Assembly: GCA_947593895.1 (NCBI GenBank)
Contig: CANQDY010000022.1
Location: forward strand, 1-13,081
Origin: an uncultured Bacilli bacterium
GTDB lineage: Bacteria > Bacillota_I > Bacilli_A > RFN20 > CAG-449
Reading direction: 5' to 3'
Length of the DNA stretch: 13,081 nucleotides
Shown here piece after piece: positions 1 to 5,936 of the stretch; within the stretch, counting starts at the first letter, position 1, and each line of letters begins with the position of its first letter. The notes under the pieces were generated by a model. That model saw nothing but the letters and a program-made list of their open reading frames with translations. It searched no databases and had not been told where the DNA came from. The position numbers and the translations under genes were made by a program.

Positions 1-126
1 ATTTAAGAAATAGAAGTTTAACAATACCTAAAAGGTTACAAGCTATTTTATATTTTTTATAATTTCTTTTAAAAAGATTTTAGTCTAAATGATAAAAAAA
101 TAACTTTTGTTCTTTTATTATGTGAT

Positions 127-172
127 GCGATTTATTTAAATTCAAATCGCTTAATTGGCGAATTTTATTTTT
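127..172 (+). promoter_or_regulatory. Structured leader upstream of spo0A (alternative hairpins)
   Basis: Three related blocks lie in a row: GCGATTT (127-133), AAATCGC (144-150) and GCGAATTT (158-165). The middle block can pair perfectly with the first (7 bp, 10-nt loop), or with the third if one A is bulged. The two folds exclude each other. The second fold is followed by a T-rich run (163-172), so it resembles a weak terminator with the first fold as anti-terminator. It could equally be the terminator of a gene left of the window. A further inverted repeat, TAACATCT (213-220) with AGATGTTA (246-253), lies just before the ribosome binding site. A possible sigma-A promoter is TTGTCT (171-176), 17 nt, TAATTA (194-199). 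In DNA this AT-rich, weak hairpins arise by chance. Confidence 0.35.
156..162 (+). promoter_or_regulatory. Possible Spo0A box in the spo0A leader
   Basis: TGGCGAA fits the Spo0A-binding consensus TGNCGAA and lies about 115 bp before the spo0A start codon. Spo0A regulates its own gene in Bacillus subtilis, so the location is sensible. The heptamer is short, and one chance match in such a leader is not improbable. Confidence 0.35.
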
Positions 173-275
173 GTCTATATTATGTCTCATAAATAATTAC
201 AAAAAATTGTTATAACATCTCTTGTTTTACACATTAATATCAAAAAGATGTTAATTACCAAAATAGGAGAGAAAA

Positions 276-1052
276 ATGGAAAAGAAAACTGTATTTATTG
301 TCGACGATTCAAATGAATTAATAACTGAAGTGATTAAAAAGATTTCAATGACAGATAATTTAGTTTTATCAGGTTCATCAAATAATGGGAAAAATGCATT
401 AGAAACTCTATCTAATTTAACTCATCTAGATGTACTTGTATTAGATTTAATCTTACCTCAAGTTGACGGATTCCAAGTACTTAAAGAAATAACAGATAAT
501 CCAAATAAATATCCACATGTTGAACATATAATTTGCCAATCTGGTTTAGTGAATGATCATATATTAGATCAATTAAAACTATATGATGTAACTCAATTTA
601 TGTTAAAACCATATGACATTGATAGTCTGATTAATCAAATTAATCATTGTGTATCACATAAATTAATGAATGATTCAAAAGAGCAAAAACTCGAAGAAAA
701 CATTACCAAAATACTTCATGATGTAGGAATTCCTGCTCACATAAAAGGTTATAAATATTTGAGAAGTGCAATTAGTTCTTCATATTATCATTCAGAGTAT
801 ATTGGACAAGTGACAAAACTTCTATATCCGGAAATCGCAAAGATGTATCAAACAACTGGTTCAAGAGTTGAAAGAGCAATCAGACACGCAATAGAAGTAG
901 CATGGAATCGTGGCAATGTTGATATAATTGATGAAATATTTGGTTATACAATTTCTGCTACTAAAGCAAAACCAACAAATAGTGAGTTTATTGCTATGAT
1001 TAGTGACTATCTCTCTTTAAAAGATAAAAAAATTCGTTCAAAAATTAAATAG
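276..1052 (+). CDS. spo0A: Spo0A, sporulation master response regulator
   Basis: This cytoplasmic phosphorelay response regulator switches cells into endospore formation by binding TGNCGAA boxes once phosphorylated. Residues 1-125 form the receiver domain. Acidic D10/D11, the phospho-acceptor D57 in the LDLILP segment, S89 and K111 in FMLKPYD match the receiver active site. Residues 140-250 form the Spo0A effector domain, including the near-invariant recognition-helix segment GSRVERAIRHAIEVAW. At 258 aa the length is normal. AGGAGA at 265-270, five bases before the ATG, fixes the start. The stop is a tandem TAG TAG. Both domains look intact, so sporulation control is probably functional. It appears monocistronic, with a terminator-like hairpin behind it. 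Identification is very secure. Confidence 0.97.
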   Translation: MEKKTVFIVDDSNELITEVIKKISMTDNLVLSGSSNNGKNALETLSNLTHLDVLVLDLILPQVDGFQVLKEITDNPNKYPHVEHIICQSGLVNDHILDQLKLYDVTQFMLKPYDIDSLINQINHCVSHKLMNDSKEQKLEENITKILHDVGIPAHIKGYKYLRSAISSSYYHSEYIGQVTKLLYPEIAKMYQTTGSRVERAIRHAIEVAWNRGNVDIIDEIFGYTISATKAKPTNSEFIAMISDYLSLKDKKIRSKIK

Positions 1053-1055
1053 TAG

Positions 1056-1075
1056 ATAATTAGTATATAATTAGT
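1056..1075 (+). repeat. Tandem ATAATTAGT repeat, 11-bp period
   Basis: Two exact copies of ATAATTAGT (1056-1064 and 1067-1075) are spaced exactly 11 bp apart, directly after the spo0A stop and before its terminator. The same core recurs with the same period after the gene ending at 5639. No function is known. Confidence 0.4.
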
Positions 1076-1078
1076 AGT

Positions 1079-1119
1079 AATAATTTAAGTATTTATACTT
1101 TAATTATTTCTATTTTTTT
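1079..1119 (+). terminator. Probable intrinsic terminator of spo0A
   Basis: The arms 1079-1092 and 1095-1108 pair at 13 of 14 positions. The apex must open, because only two bases separate the arms, and the stem is almost all A/T. A T-rich run with seven consecutive Ts (1113-1119) follows. It is placed correctly for the end of spo0A, but the low-GC stem makes it a weak terminator. Confidence 0.5.
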
Positions 1120-1135
1120 CATTTTCGATCTGCAT

Positions 1136-1141
1136 TATAAT
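1136..1141 (+). promoter_or_regulatory. Probable -10 element of the dinB-xerD promoter
   Basis: A perfect TATAAT lies about 40 bp before the dinB start and downstream of the spo0A terminator. No convincing -35 hexamer stands at the right distance, only a T-rich tract. I see no LexA/DinR operator, so there is no sequence support for SOS control. Confidence 0.45.
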
Positions 1142-1180
1142 ATTAATAGGGTTTTCTTTAGCCTAGAAGGGAACGAAATT

Positions 1181-2362
1181 ATGAGCAAAATTATTATGCA
1201 TATCGACTTGAATTGCTTTTTTGCTCGTGCTCAGGTAATTAAAGAACCCGAACTTGAAGGAAGACCATTGATTATTGCCGGACATACAAGAAGAGGAATA
1301 GTATCAACCGCATCATATGAAGCAAGAAAATATGGCATTAATTCCGCTATGCCAACATACATGGCATTAAAGTTATGTCCTAAAGTTGTTATTAGAAATC
1401 CAGATTTTAAATTATATCATGATTTAAGCAGTAAATTTTTTGATTATATTCGTCGTTATACTAATATTATTGAGATTACTTCAATTGATGAATGTTTTGC
1501 GGATATGACAGAGTGTATGAAAGATTGCAAAGATCCAGTATTATTTTTAAAAAATTTACAAACAAATTTATTTAATGAAACTAAATTAATGTGTTCAATT
1601 GGTTTAGCTCCAACAAAATTTTTGGCAAAAATGGCATCAGATATGAAAAAACCAATGGGAATTACAATTATTAGAAAAAAAGATATCAAAAAGATTATTT
1701 GGCCTTTACCAATTAAAGATATGTTTGGAATAGGAAAGAAAACCTATCCACGATTAGAGGAATTAAATATAAAAACTATTGGCGATTTTGCTCTTGATGA
1801 ATCATTAGAAGTTAAAAAAATATTAGGTAAGTTTTATTTTGTCTTAAAAGATTGGGCGTATGGTAAAGGAAACGATAATGTTGTCGTTGAAGTTCAGGAT
1901 TCAAAATCCATTGGTTCATCAACAACATTTTCATTTGATACTGATGATTATGATGAAATCACTTCAATGATTTATCAAAAATCAGTAGAAATAACTGAAA
2001 AAGCGCAAAAAAATGGTAAGATTGGAACTACAATTACCCTTAATATAAAAGATAGTGAATTTACCGCAATGTCACGTTCAATAACATTAAGATGTGCAAC
2101 AAATAGTTTAGATGATGTTTATAATAATGCACTTAAATTATATGATTCGAATTTTTCTGGAATGATGATTCGTCTTGTTGGAGTGACTTTATCAAATCTG
2201 ATTGATAAAAAAAATTTTTACGTACAAATGAGTTTGTTTGATATTGAAAAACATCGTGAAGAATGCCAAACTAAACTATTAATTGATGAATTAAATAATA
2301 AATTTAAGAAAAAAGTTTTGCTTATGGCTAGTGATTTAGGTGGAAACAGTCATGAAGATTAA
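1181..2362 (+). CDS. dinB: DNA polymerase IV (Y-family translesion polymerase)
   Basis: This error-prone polymerase extends primers across damaged template. Family features: the N-terminal HIDLNCFFA motif with metal ligand D9 and aromatic steric-gate residues F13/F14; the TSIDECFAD catalytic motif with D103 and E104; the GLAPTKFLAKMASDMKKP segment; a helix-hairpin-helix stretch (MFGIGKKTYPRLEEL); and the little-finger domain. Near the C terminus, QMSLF (residues 349-353) is a good beta-sliding-clamp-binding pentapeptide. The 393-aa length is normal. AGAAGGGA at 1165-1172, eight bases before the ATG, supports the start. Its last codons overlap the start of xerD by 11 bp, so the two genes are probably co-transcribed and translationally coupled. 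Clostridial and Bacilli paralogues (YqjH/YqjW type) are hard to separate here, hence the generic name. Confidence 0.93.
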   Translation: MSKIIMHIDLNCFFARAQVIKEPELEGRPLIIAGHTRRGIVSTASYEARKYGINSAMPTYMALKLCPKVVIRNPDFKLYHDLSSKFFDYIRRYTNIIEITSIDECFADMTECMKDCKDPVLFLKNLQTNLFNETKLMCSIGLAPTKFLAKMASDMKKPMGITIIRKKDIKKIIWPLPIKDMFGIGKKTYPRLEELNIKTIGDFALDESLEVKKILGKFYFVLKDWAYGKGNDNVVVEVQDSKSIGSSTTFSFDTDDYDEITSMIYQKSVEITEKAQKNGKIGTTITLNIKDSEFTAMSRSITLRCATNSLDDVYNNALKLYDSNFSGMMIRLVGVTLSNLIDKKNFYVQMSLFDIEKHREECQTKLLIDELNNKFKKKVLLMASDLGGNSHED

Positions 2363-3229
2363 TGATGCATATCAAAGATTTATTGAAATGATGCTATTTG
2401 AAAGAAATGCATCGCTATTAACAATAGAATGCTATAAAAAAGATTTAAGTTTATTTATTAATTTTGTAAAAAAAGAAAATGCTGAAGATCTACAAATAAA
2501 TGATTTAAAGAATTTTATTAGTGAATTATCATGTGACGGAAAAGCAGCAACAACAATTATTCGTCGGGCAGGAACAGTTAAACAATTTATGTTTTTTTTG
2601 CAAAAAGAAAACATTATTAATATCAATACATCTTCCTTAGCGATGCCAAAACGAAATCAACATTTGCCAGATGTTTTATCTACAGAAGAAGTTGAAGAAA
2701 TATTTTCTTCTCCAGATATGAATAAAGACGAAGGAAAAAGAGATCGAGCAATGCTTGAAATTATGTATGCATCTGGAATGCGTGTCAGCGAACTGATTAA
2801 TTTAAAATTAAAGCAAGTTAATATCGACTTGGGAATTTTAAAAATAATTGGAAAAGGAAGTAAGGAAAGACATGTTCCAATTGGTGATTTTGCAAAAGAA
2901 TATCTTTTAAAATATCTGTATGAAGTTCGTGGTAAATATGACATTCATCGGTCACAATTCGTATTTTTAATCGTCGAGGCGACAAATTGACTCGTCAATA
3001 TTTTTGGAAAATAATAAAAAAATATGCGAATGATGCTGGGATAGTTATAAATGTAACTCCTCATACTTTAAGGCATAGTTTTGCAACCCATTTATTGGAA
3101 AATGGATCAGATTTAAGGATGGTACAAGAAATTTTGGGACATAGCAATATTACTACAACACAAATTTATACCCATGTATCAAGTAAAAGAATTCTTTCTG
3201 CTTATGATTTGTTTATGAATAAAAAATAG
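2352..3229 (+). pseudogene. xerD: XerD-type tyrosine recombinase, interrupted by a one-base frameshift
   Basis: XerC/XerD recombinases resolve chromosome dimers at dif during segregation. The N-terminal SAM-like DNA-binding domain and the first half of the catalytic domain read from the ATG at 2352. That start is preceded by AGGTGG at 2338-2343; an in-frame GTG at 2340 lies inside this ribosome binding site. At 2964-2971 the homology leaves the frame, and translation would end at TGA 2988-2990 after 212 codons. Reading on in the -1 frame from AAT 2969 restores NRRGDKLTRQYFWKIIKKYA and everything up to 3229. The joined product is about 292 aa, a normal XerD length. It keeps the full catalytic set: R144 (GMRVSEL), the GKGSKER lysine region, H238/R241 (HTLRH), H264 (LGHSN) and Y273 (IYTHV). 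Nothing else is decayed, so this is a recent mutation, a sequencing error in a T5 run, or recoding. The xerD-deoB order matches B. subtilis. Confidence 0.88.
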
Positions 3230-3237
3230 CTTATAAT
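3209..3237 (+). promoter_or_regulatory. Sigma-A-type promoter for deoB
   Basis: TTGTTT (3209-3214), a 17-bp spacer and a perfect TATAAT (3232-3237) make a good housekeeping promoter. It overlaps the 3' end of xerD. Transcription would start near 3244, giving deoB a leader of about 45 nt. Confidence 0.6.
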
Positions 3238-3250
3238 ATTAATAAATGCG

Positions 3251-3292
3251 AAAGGAGTGCTCGGAAATTTTTTTCCGAAAGATGTAATTATG
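3251..3292 (+). promoter_or_regulatory. deoB leader: Shine-Dalgarno, hairpin and ATG-TAA before the start
   Basis: A strong AAAGGAG (3251-3257) lies 32 nt upstream of the deoB ATG (3290), too far for direct use. Between them is a 7-bp hairpin, TCGGAAA (3261-3267) with TTTCCGA (3272-3278) and a TTTT loop. Folding it leaves about 6 nt from the Shine-Dalgarno to an ATG-TAA start-stop pair (3282-3287), and 14 nt to the deoB ATG. The in-frame GTG at 3257 overlaps the Shine-Dalgarno itself and would add 11 residues not expected in the family. The layout is seen directly; its role in initiation is inferred. Confidence 0.5.
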
Positions 3293-4486
3293 AAAAAATA
3301 TCGACGAATATTTGTAATTGTTATGGATTCAGTTGGCATCGGAGAGATGAAAGATGCAAAAAAATTTAATGACGAAGGTGCAAATACATTTGTTCATGTC
3401 AGTGAACAAAATCATGGTCTAAATATCCCAAATTTGAATATGCTTGGCCTACATGATTTAGATAATCGTATCTTAGGTACATCTAAAGTCAATCATCCAC
3501 ATTCATATGTTCTTAAACTTGAAGAGGCAAGTAATGGTAAAGATACTATGACCGGACATTGGGAAATGATGGGTATACTAACCTCAAGACCCTTTAAAAC
3601 ATTTACAGATACCGGATTTCCAAAAGAGTTAATTCATGAACTTGAGGAAAAAACAGGTAGGAAAGTTGTCGGTAACATTGCTGCTTCTGGCACTGAAATC
3701 ATCAAGCAATATGGTGAACACCAGATGAAAACTGGCGATTTAATTGTATATACATCAAGTGATTCTGTTTTACAAATTTGCGGACATGAAGAAACTATTC
3801 CTGTTCCATTACTATATCATTATTGCGAAATAGCAAGAGAAATTTGTATGCGTCCAGAGTATTTACTTGGAAGAATTATTGCTCGCCCTTATGTTGGAAC
3901 ATCAAAAGATAATTTTAAAAGAACACCAAATCGTCATGATTATGCATTATCACCCTCATCAGAAACCTATTTGGATATATTAAAAGCAAACTCTTTTGAT
4001 GTTGAATGCGTTGGAAAGATTAGCGATATTTTTAATGGGGTAGGAATTACTAATACTCAAAAAACAATTTCAAATATTGATGGTATGAATAAAACAATTG
4101 ATCTTCTTTCTAAAGATTTTAAGGGATTATGTTTCGTCAATTTAGTTGAATTCGATTCAGAATATGGTCATCGTAGAAATCCACTTGGTTATGCAAAGTG
4201 CATTGAGGAATTTGATGTTAAATTAGGTGAATTTATTTCTAAGATGAATGATAATGATCTTTTAATGATTACAGCAGATCATGGAAACGATCCAATTCAT
4301 CATGGTACTGATCATACTCGAGAAATGGTTCCTCTTTTAATTTATTCAAAATCAATTGAACATGGTCACAAATTAGATAATCAAAAATCATTTGCTTGTA
4401 TTGGACGCACAGTTATTGAAAACTTTAATTTAAAACCTAATAATCAGATTGGTGAAGTCATTACTGAGGTTTTTGAAGATGAATAG
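3290..4486 (+). CDS. deoB: Phosphopentomutase DeoB
   Basis: This cytoplasmic enzyme interconverts (deoxy)ribose 1-phosphate and 5-phosphate, linking nucleoside salvage to the pentose phosphate pathway. It belongs to the alkaline-phosphatase superfamily and uses two Mn ions. Visible signatures are VIVMDSVGIGEMKDA (metal ligand D13), the phospho-threonine loop DTMTGHWEMMG (residues 85-95), and the C-terminal metal motif ADHGNDPIHHGTDHTRE. The chosen start gives 398 aa beginning MKKYRRIFVIVMDS, as expected for the family. Its own promoter overlaps xerD. The stop codon overlaps the next gene by 8 bp, indicating coupling. The purine nucleoside phosphorylase gene that often follows xerD-deoB in Bacilli is absent here; a solute-binding-like protein takes its place. 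Confidence 0.96.
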   Translation: MKKYRRIFVIVMDSVGIGEMKDAKKFNDEGANTFVHVSEQNHGLNIPNLNMLGLHDLDNRILGTSKVNHPHSYVLKLEEASNGKDTMTGHWEMMGILTSRPFKTFTDTGFPKELIHELEEKTGRKVVGNIAASGTEIIKQYGEHQMKTGDLIVYTSSDSVLQICGHEETIPVPLLYHYCEIAREICMRPEYLLGRIIARPYVGTSKDNFKRTPNRHDYALSPSSETYLDILKANSFDVECVGKISDIFNGVGITNTQKTISNIDGMNKTIDLLSKDFKGLCFVNLVEFDSEYGHRRNPLGYAKCIEEFDVKLGEFISKMNDNDLLMITADHGNDPIHHGTDHTREMVPLLIYSKSIEHGHKLDNQKSFACIGRTVIENFNLKPNNQIGEVITEVFEDE

Positions 4487-5639
4487 TCATTTAAAAAGAT
4501 GTTTTGAAGTCCTGTTTTTTTCTTTTTTTCTAATCACAGGTTCATCCTGTAATTTAGGAAGTTATTTTCTTAAAGTTGAGCCATTAACATATAACATTTT
4601 AGCAGAAAAAGGATCAGGTTCACTTTCTTTATGTGCCTATTATTATGATATCGACGAGCATTTATTCTTTACTTCAGATCAAAAAAAGATCGAAGATGCA
4701 TTTGATAAAGGTGATAGTGAAGATGATTACCAAATTATTATTTACGATGCAGTAAGAGGTCTGGATCTATGTAGACAATATGATAAATTTGTTTATATTG
4801 GAACTTTAGCGACTGGCAATCAACAACTAATGCCTTTAAAAGAAATTGATTTATCTATTCAAAAGAATTTTAAAGTTTTAGCAAACAATGAATTTGGAAG
4901 CCTTGGGAAAACAATCAAGAAAGCATTAACTCCTGACAAATATCAAATTACATTTACCGATGATACCGATTTAGAATTATATAATAAATTACTCGTTGGA
5001 ACTTATTTGGATCAATATGATTATTGTTTTATCAGCGAACCTTTTGCGATGCGTCTTATGACACTAAAAACATCTAAATTATATAACCAAAAATTTGATG
5101 AATATACTTCAAATGAAGATCGCGGATACGAAACTTCAAAAAAGATGTACTGTACGCCATTAAAAACAATTTACTTGTCGATGTATCAAGAAAATAAGTA
5201 CTCAGATTTAGGAATTCCTCAGACAGCAATTTTTGTTAATAAAAAATCCTATGATAAAAATAAAGAAAGTATGAACAAGGTGTTAAATTTAATTAATAAA
5301 GAAATTGCAAATAAATATGTTCGCGATGTAAATTATACTCGTGCCGATTTTAGAAATTTATCAGAGGAGTTTAATGATCCTAATGAGGATATGGAATCTG
5401 AACAAACACAATTAGCTTTTGAAGCACAATTTAATAAAGTTGGAATATCTTGGAATGAAGCATCTAGATTACAAGCTTGGCATACGGTACTTGGACAAAA
5501 TGCATCATTTGAAAAATTTATTAATCGTTTATGTTATGTTAAAGACATTTTTACATACTATAATGATTCTTATATTAAAGCGTATTATGAATTTATCGAC
5601 GAAACGTATCCTGGTGATGAATATTTTATCAAAATTTAG
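4479..5639 (+). CDS. Secreted solute-binding-like protein, possible lipoprotein, ligand unknown
   Basis: I do not recognise a specific family. The 386-aa protein starts with a short basic stretch (K6, R7), then a hydrophobic segment (about residues 11-21) and a cysteine at 24 (ITGSSC). This suggests an exported, lipid-anchored protein, although the lipobox is imperfect (G at -3 rather than L). The mature part is soluble and rich in aromatic and acidic residues. The segments YQIIIYDAVRGLDLC, FVYIGTLATGN and YCFISEPFAMRL resemble NMT1/TauA-type periplasmic binding folds, in which a two-lobed protein delivers ligand to an ABC permease. No permease or ATPase gene is adjacent. The start was chosen because GAGG at 4466-4469 stands nine bases before ATG 4479, inside the end of deoB. 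Coupling to deoB hints at a nucleoside or sugar ligand, but that is a guess. Confidence 0.6.
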   Translation: MNSHLKRCFEVLFFSFFLITGSSCNLGSYFLKVEPLTYNILAEKGSGSLSLCAYYYDIDEHLFFTSDQKKIEDAFDKGDSEDDYQIIIYDAVRGLDLCRQYDKFVYIGTLATGNQQLMPLKEIDLSIQKNFKVLANNEFGSLGKTIKKALTPDKYQITFTDDTDLELYNKLLVGTYLDQYDYCFISEPFAMRLMTLKTSKLYNQKFDEYTSNEDRGYETSKKMYCTPLKTIYLSMYQENKYSDLGIPQTAIFVNKKSYDKNKESMNKVLNLINKEIANKYVRDVNYTRADFRNLSEEFNDPNEDMESEQTQLAFEAQFNKVGISWNEASRLQAWHTVLGQNASFEKFINRLCYVKDIFTYYNDSYIKAYYEFIDETYPGDEYFIKI

Positions 5640-5640
5640 T

Positions 5641-5670
5641 TGATTAGTAAATAATTAGTTATAAATTAGT
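5641..5670 (+). repeat. Tandem ATTAGT repeat, three copies with 11-bp period
   Basis: ATTAGT occurs at 5643-5648, 5654-5659 and 5665-5670, exactly one helical turn (11 bp) apart. It sits directly after the stop codon of the upstream gene and before its terminator. The fuller 9-mer ATAATTAGT is exact at 5651-5659, again at 5780-5788 running into the dif-like site, and twice after spo0A. The function is unknown. Confidence 0.4.
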
Positions 5671-5675
5671 ATATA

Positions 5676-5700
5676 GATAGTCGATATGACTATCTTTTTT
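5676..5700 (+). terminator. Intrinsic terminator of the deoB transcript
   Basis: GATAGTC (5676-5682) and GACTATC (5688-5694) form a perfect 7-bp stem with a 5-nt loop, followed by six Ts (5695-5700). It lies 36 bp after the last + strand stop codon and closes the left side of the dif-containing spacer. Confidence 0.85.
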
Positions 5701-5702
5701 AT

Positions 5703-5734
5703 TGTGGATAACTTACATATTTTGTTGTGGATTA
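5703..5734 (-). promoter_or_regulatory. Two DnaA-box-like 9-mers
   Basis: TGTGGATAA (5703-5711) is the exact reverse complement of the DnaA consensus TTATCCACA. TGTGGATTA (5726-5734) differs from it at one base. Both face the same way, 23 bp apart. A third, looser match, TGTTGATAA, lies at 5888-5896. No dnaA, dnaN or divergent gene arrangement is present, so this is not evidence for oriC. The sites could titrate DnaA or be fortuitous. Confidence 0.4.
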
Positions 5735-5756
5735 CTAAATTATTAATTTAAAATAA

Positions 5757-5763
5757 TGTCGAA
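5757..5763 (+). promoter_or_regulatory. Spo0A box, left of dif
   Basis: TGTCGAA followed by AAA is an exact match to the preferred Spo0A-binding heptamer. It lies 22 bp left of the dif-like site. It also falls just after a possible sigma-A promoter, TTGTGG (5725-5730), 18 bp, TAAAAT (5749-5754), although no gene follows on that strand. Confidence 0.45.
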
Positions 5764-5785
5764 AAATCCATCTAAATAAATAATT

Positions 5786-5813
5786 AGTTTACATAATATA
5801 CATTATGCGAAGT
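5786..5813. other. dif: dif site, XerC/XerD recombination site of the chromosome terminus
   Basis: This 28-bp site has two 11-bp arms around a 6-bp centre. AGTTTACATAA (5786-5796) is the reverse complement of TTATGTAAACT, identical to the XerD-binding arm of Firmicute dif as I remember it. The centre is TATACA (5797-5802). TTATGCGAAGT (5803-5813) is the more variable XerC arm, keeping the terminal GAAGT. Against the remembered B. subtilis dif read in this orientation, 24 of 28 positions agree. The inner parts of the arms are inverted repeats (ACATAA and TTATG). Context supports it: the site lies between two intrinsic terminators in a convergent spacer, gene direction flips here, and a Xer recombinase gene lies 2.6 kb away. 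Xer sites captured by mobile elements look alike, but no such element is visible. Confidence 0.85.
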
Positions 5814-5842
5814 TATTTATTATTGATAAAATTCTTACTTGC

Positions 5843-5849
5843 TTCGACA
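5843..5849 (-). promoter_or_regulatory. Spo0A box, right of dif, inverted
   Basis: TTCGACA is the exact complement-strand Spo0A box TGTCGAA, 29 bp right of the dif-like site and pointing back towards the left box. A weaker relative, TTCGATA, lies at 5873-5879. The flanking genes both end at this spacer, so ordinary promoter control is not an obvious explanation. Confidence 0.45.
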
Positions 5850-5900
5850 ATTTATGATTATTACTCTTTTCGTTCGATAAAAAAGGTTGTTGATAAGTCA

Positions 5901-5930
5901 AATAAAAACCAGAAGAATGTCTTCCTCTGG
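5901..5930 (-). terminator. Intrinsic terminator of the yqeG-mtnN operon
   Basis: Read on the minus strand, CCAGAGGAA and TTCTTCTGG (5922-5930 and 5909-5917) form a 9-bp stem with one G-U pair and a 4-nt loop. A T-rich tail (5908 down to 5901, five Ts first) follows. It begins six bases after the mtnN stop codon and closes the right side of the dif spacer. Confidence 0.85.
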
Positions 5931-5936
5931 TGAATT

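Noticed and set aside
3..62. A 19-codon open tail ending TAA that could be the end of a gene left of the window
   Set aside because: It is too short and low in information to identify, and an open tail of this length is common by chance.
1072..1083. Run of TAG/TAA triplets resembling DnaA-trio elements
   Set aside because: There is no DnaA box or GC-rich block beside it, and it sits in the spo0A 3' region with terminator features.
1164..1171. TAGAAGGG, close to the SpoIIIE-guiding octamer GAGAAGGG and pointing towards dif
   Set aside because: It is explained by the dinB ribosome binding site; one near match says nothing about polarity without a genome-wide count.
1120..1180. LexA/DinR operator upstream of dinB
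   Set aside because: No CGAAC...GTTCG-type sequence is present.
2988..2990. Readthrough or reassignment of TGA in xerD instead of a frameshift
   Set aside because: Reading through TGA gives only about seven further codons of non-homologous sequence before TAA, whereas the -1 frame restores the family sequence at once.
5701..5760. Replication origin (oriC) suggested by DnaA-like boxes next to very AT-rich DNA
   Set aside because: The genes converge here rather than diverge, no dnaA or dnaN is present, and the adjacent dif site argues for the terminus.
5805..5933. A 42-codon + strand ORF running out of the dif region (MRSYLLLIKFLLAST...)
   Set aside because: It has no Shine-Dalgarno, starts inside the dif site, ends inside the opposing operon's terminator and resembles nothing known.
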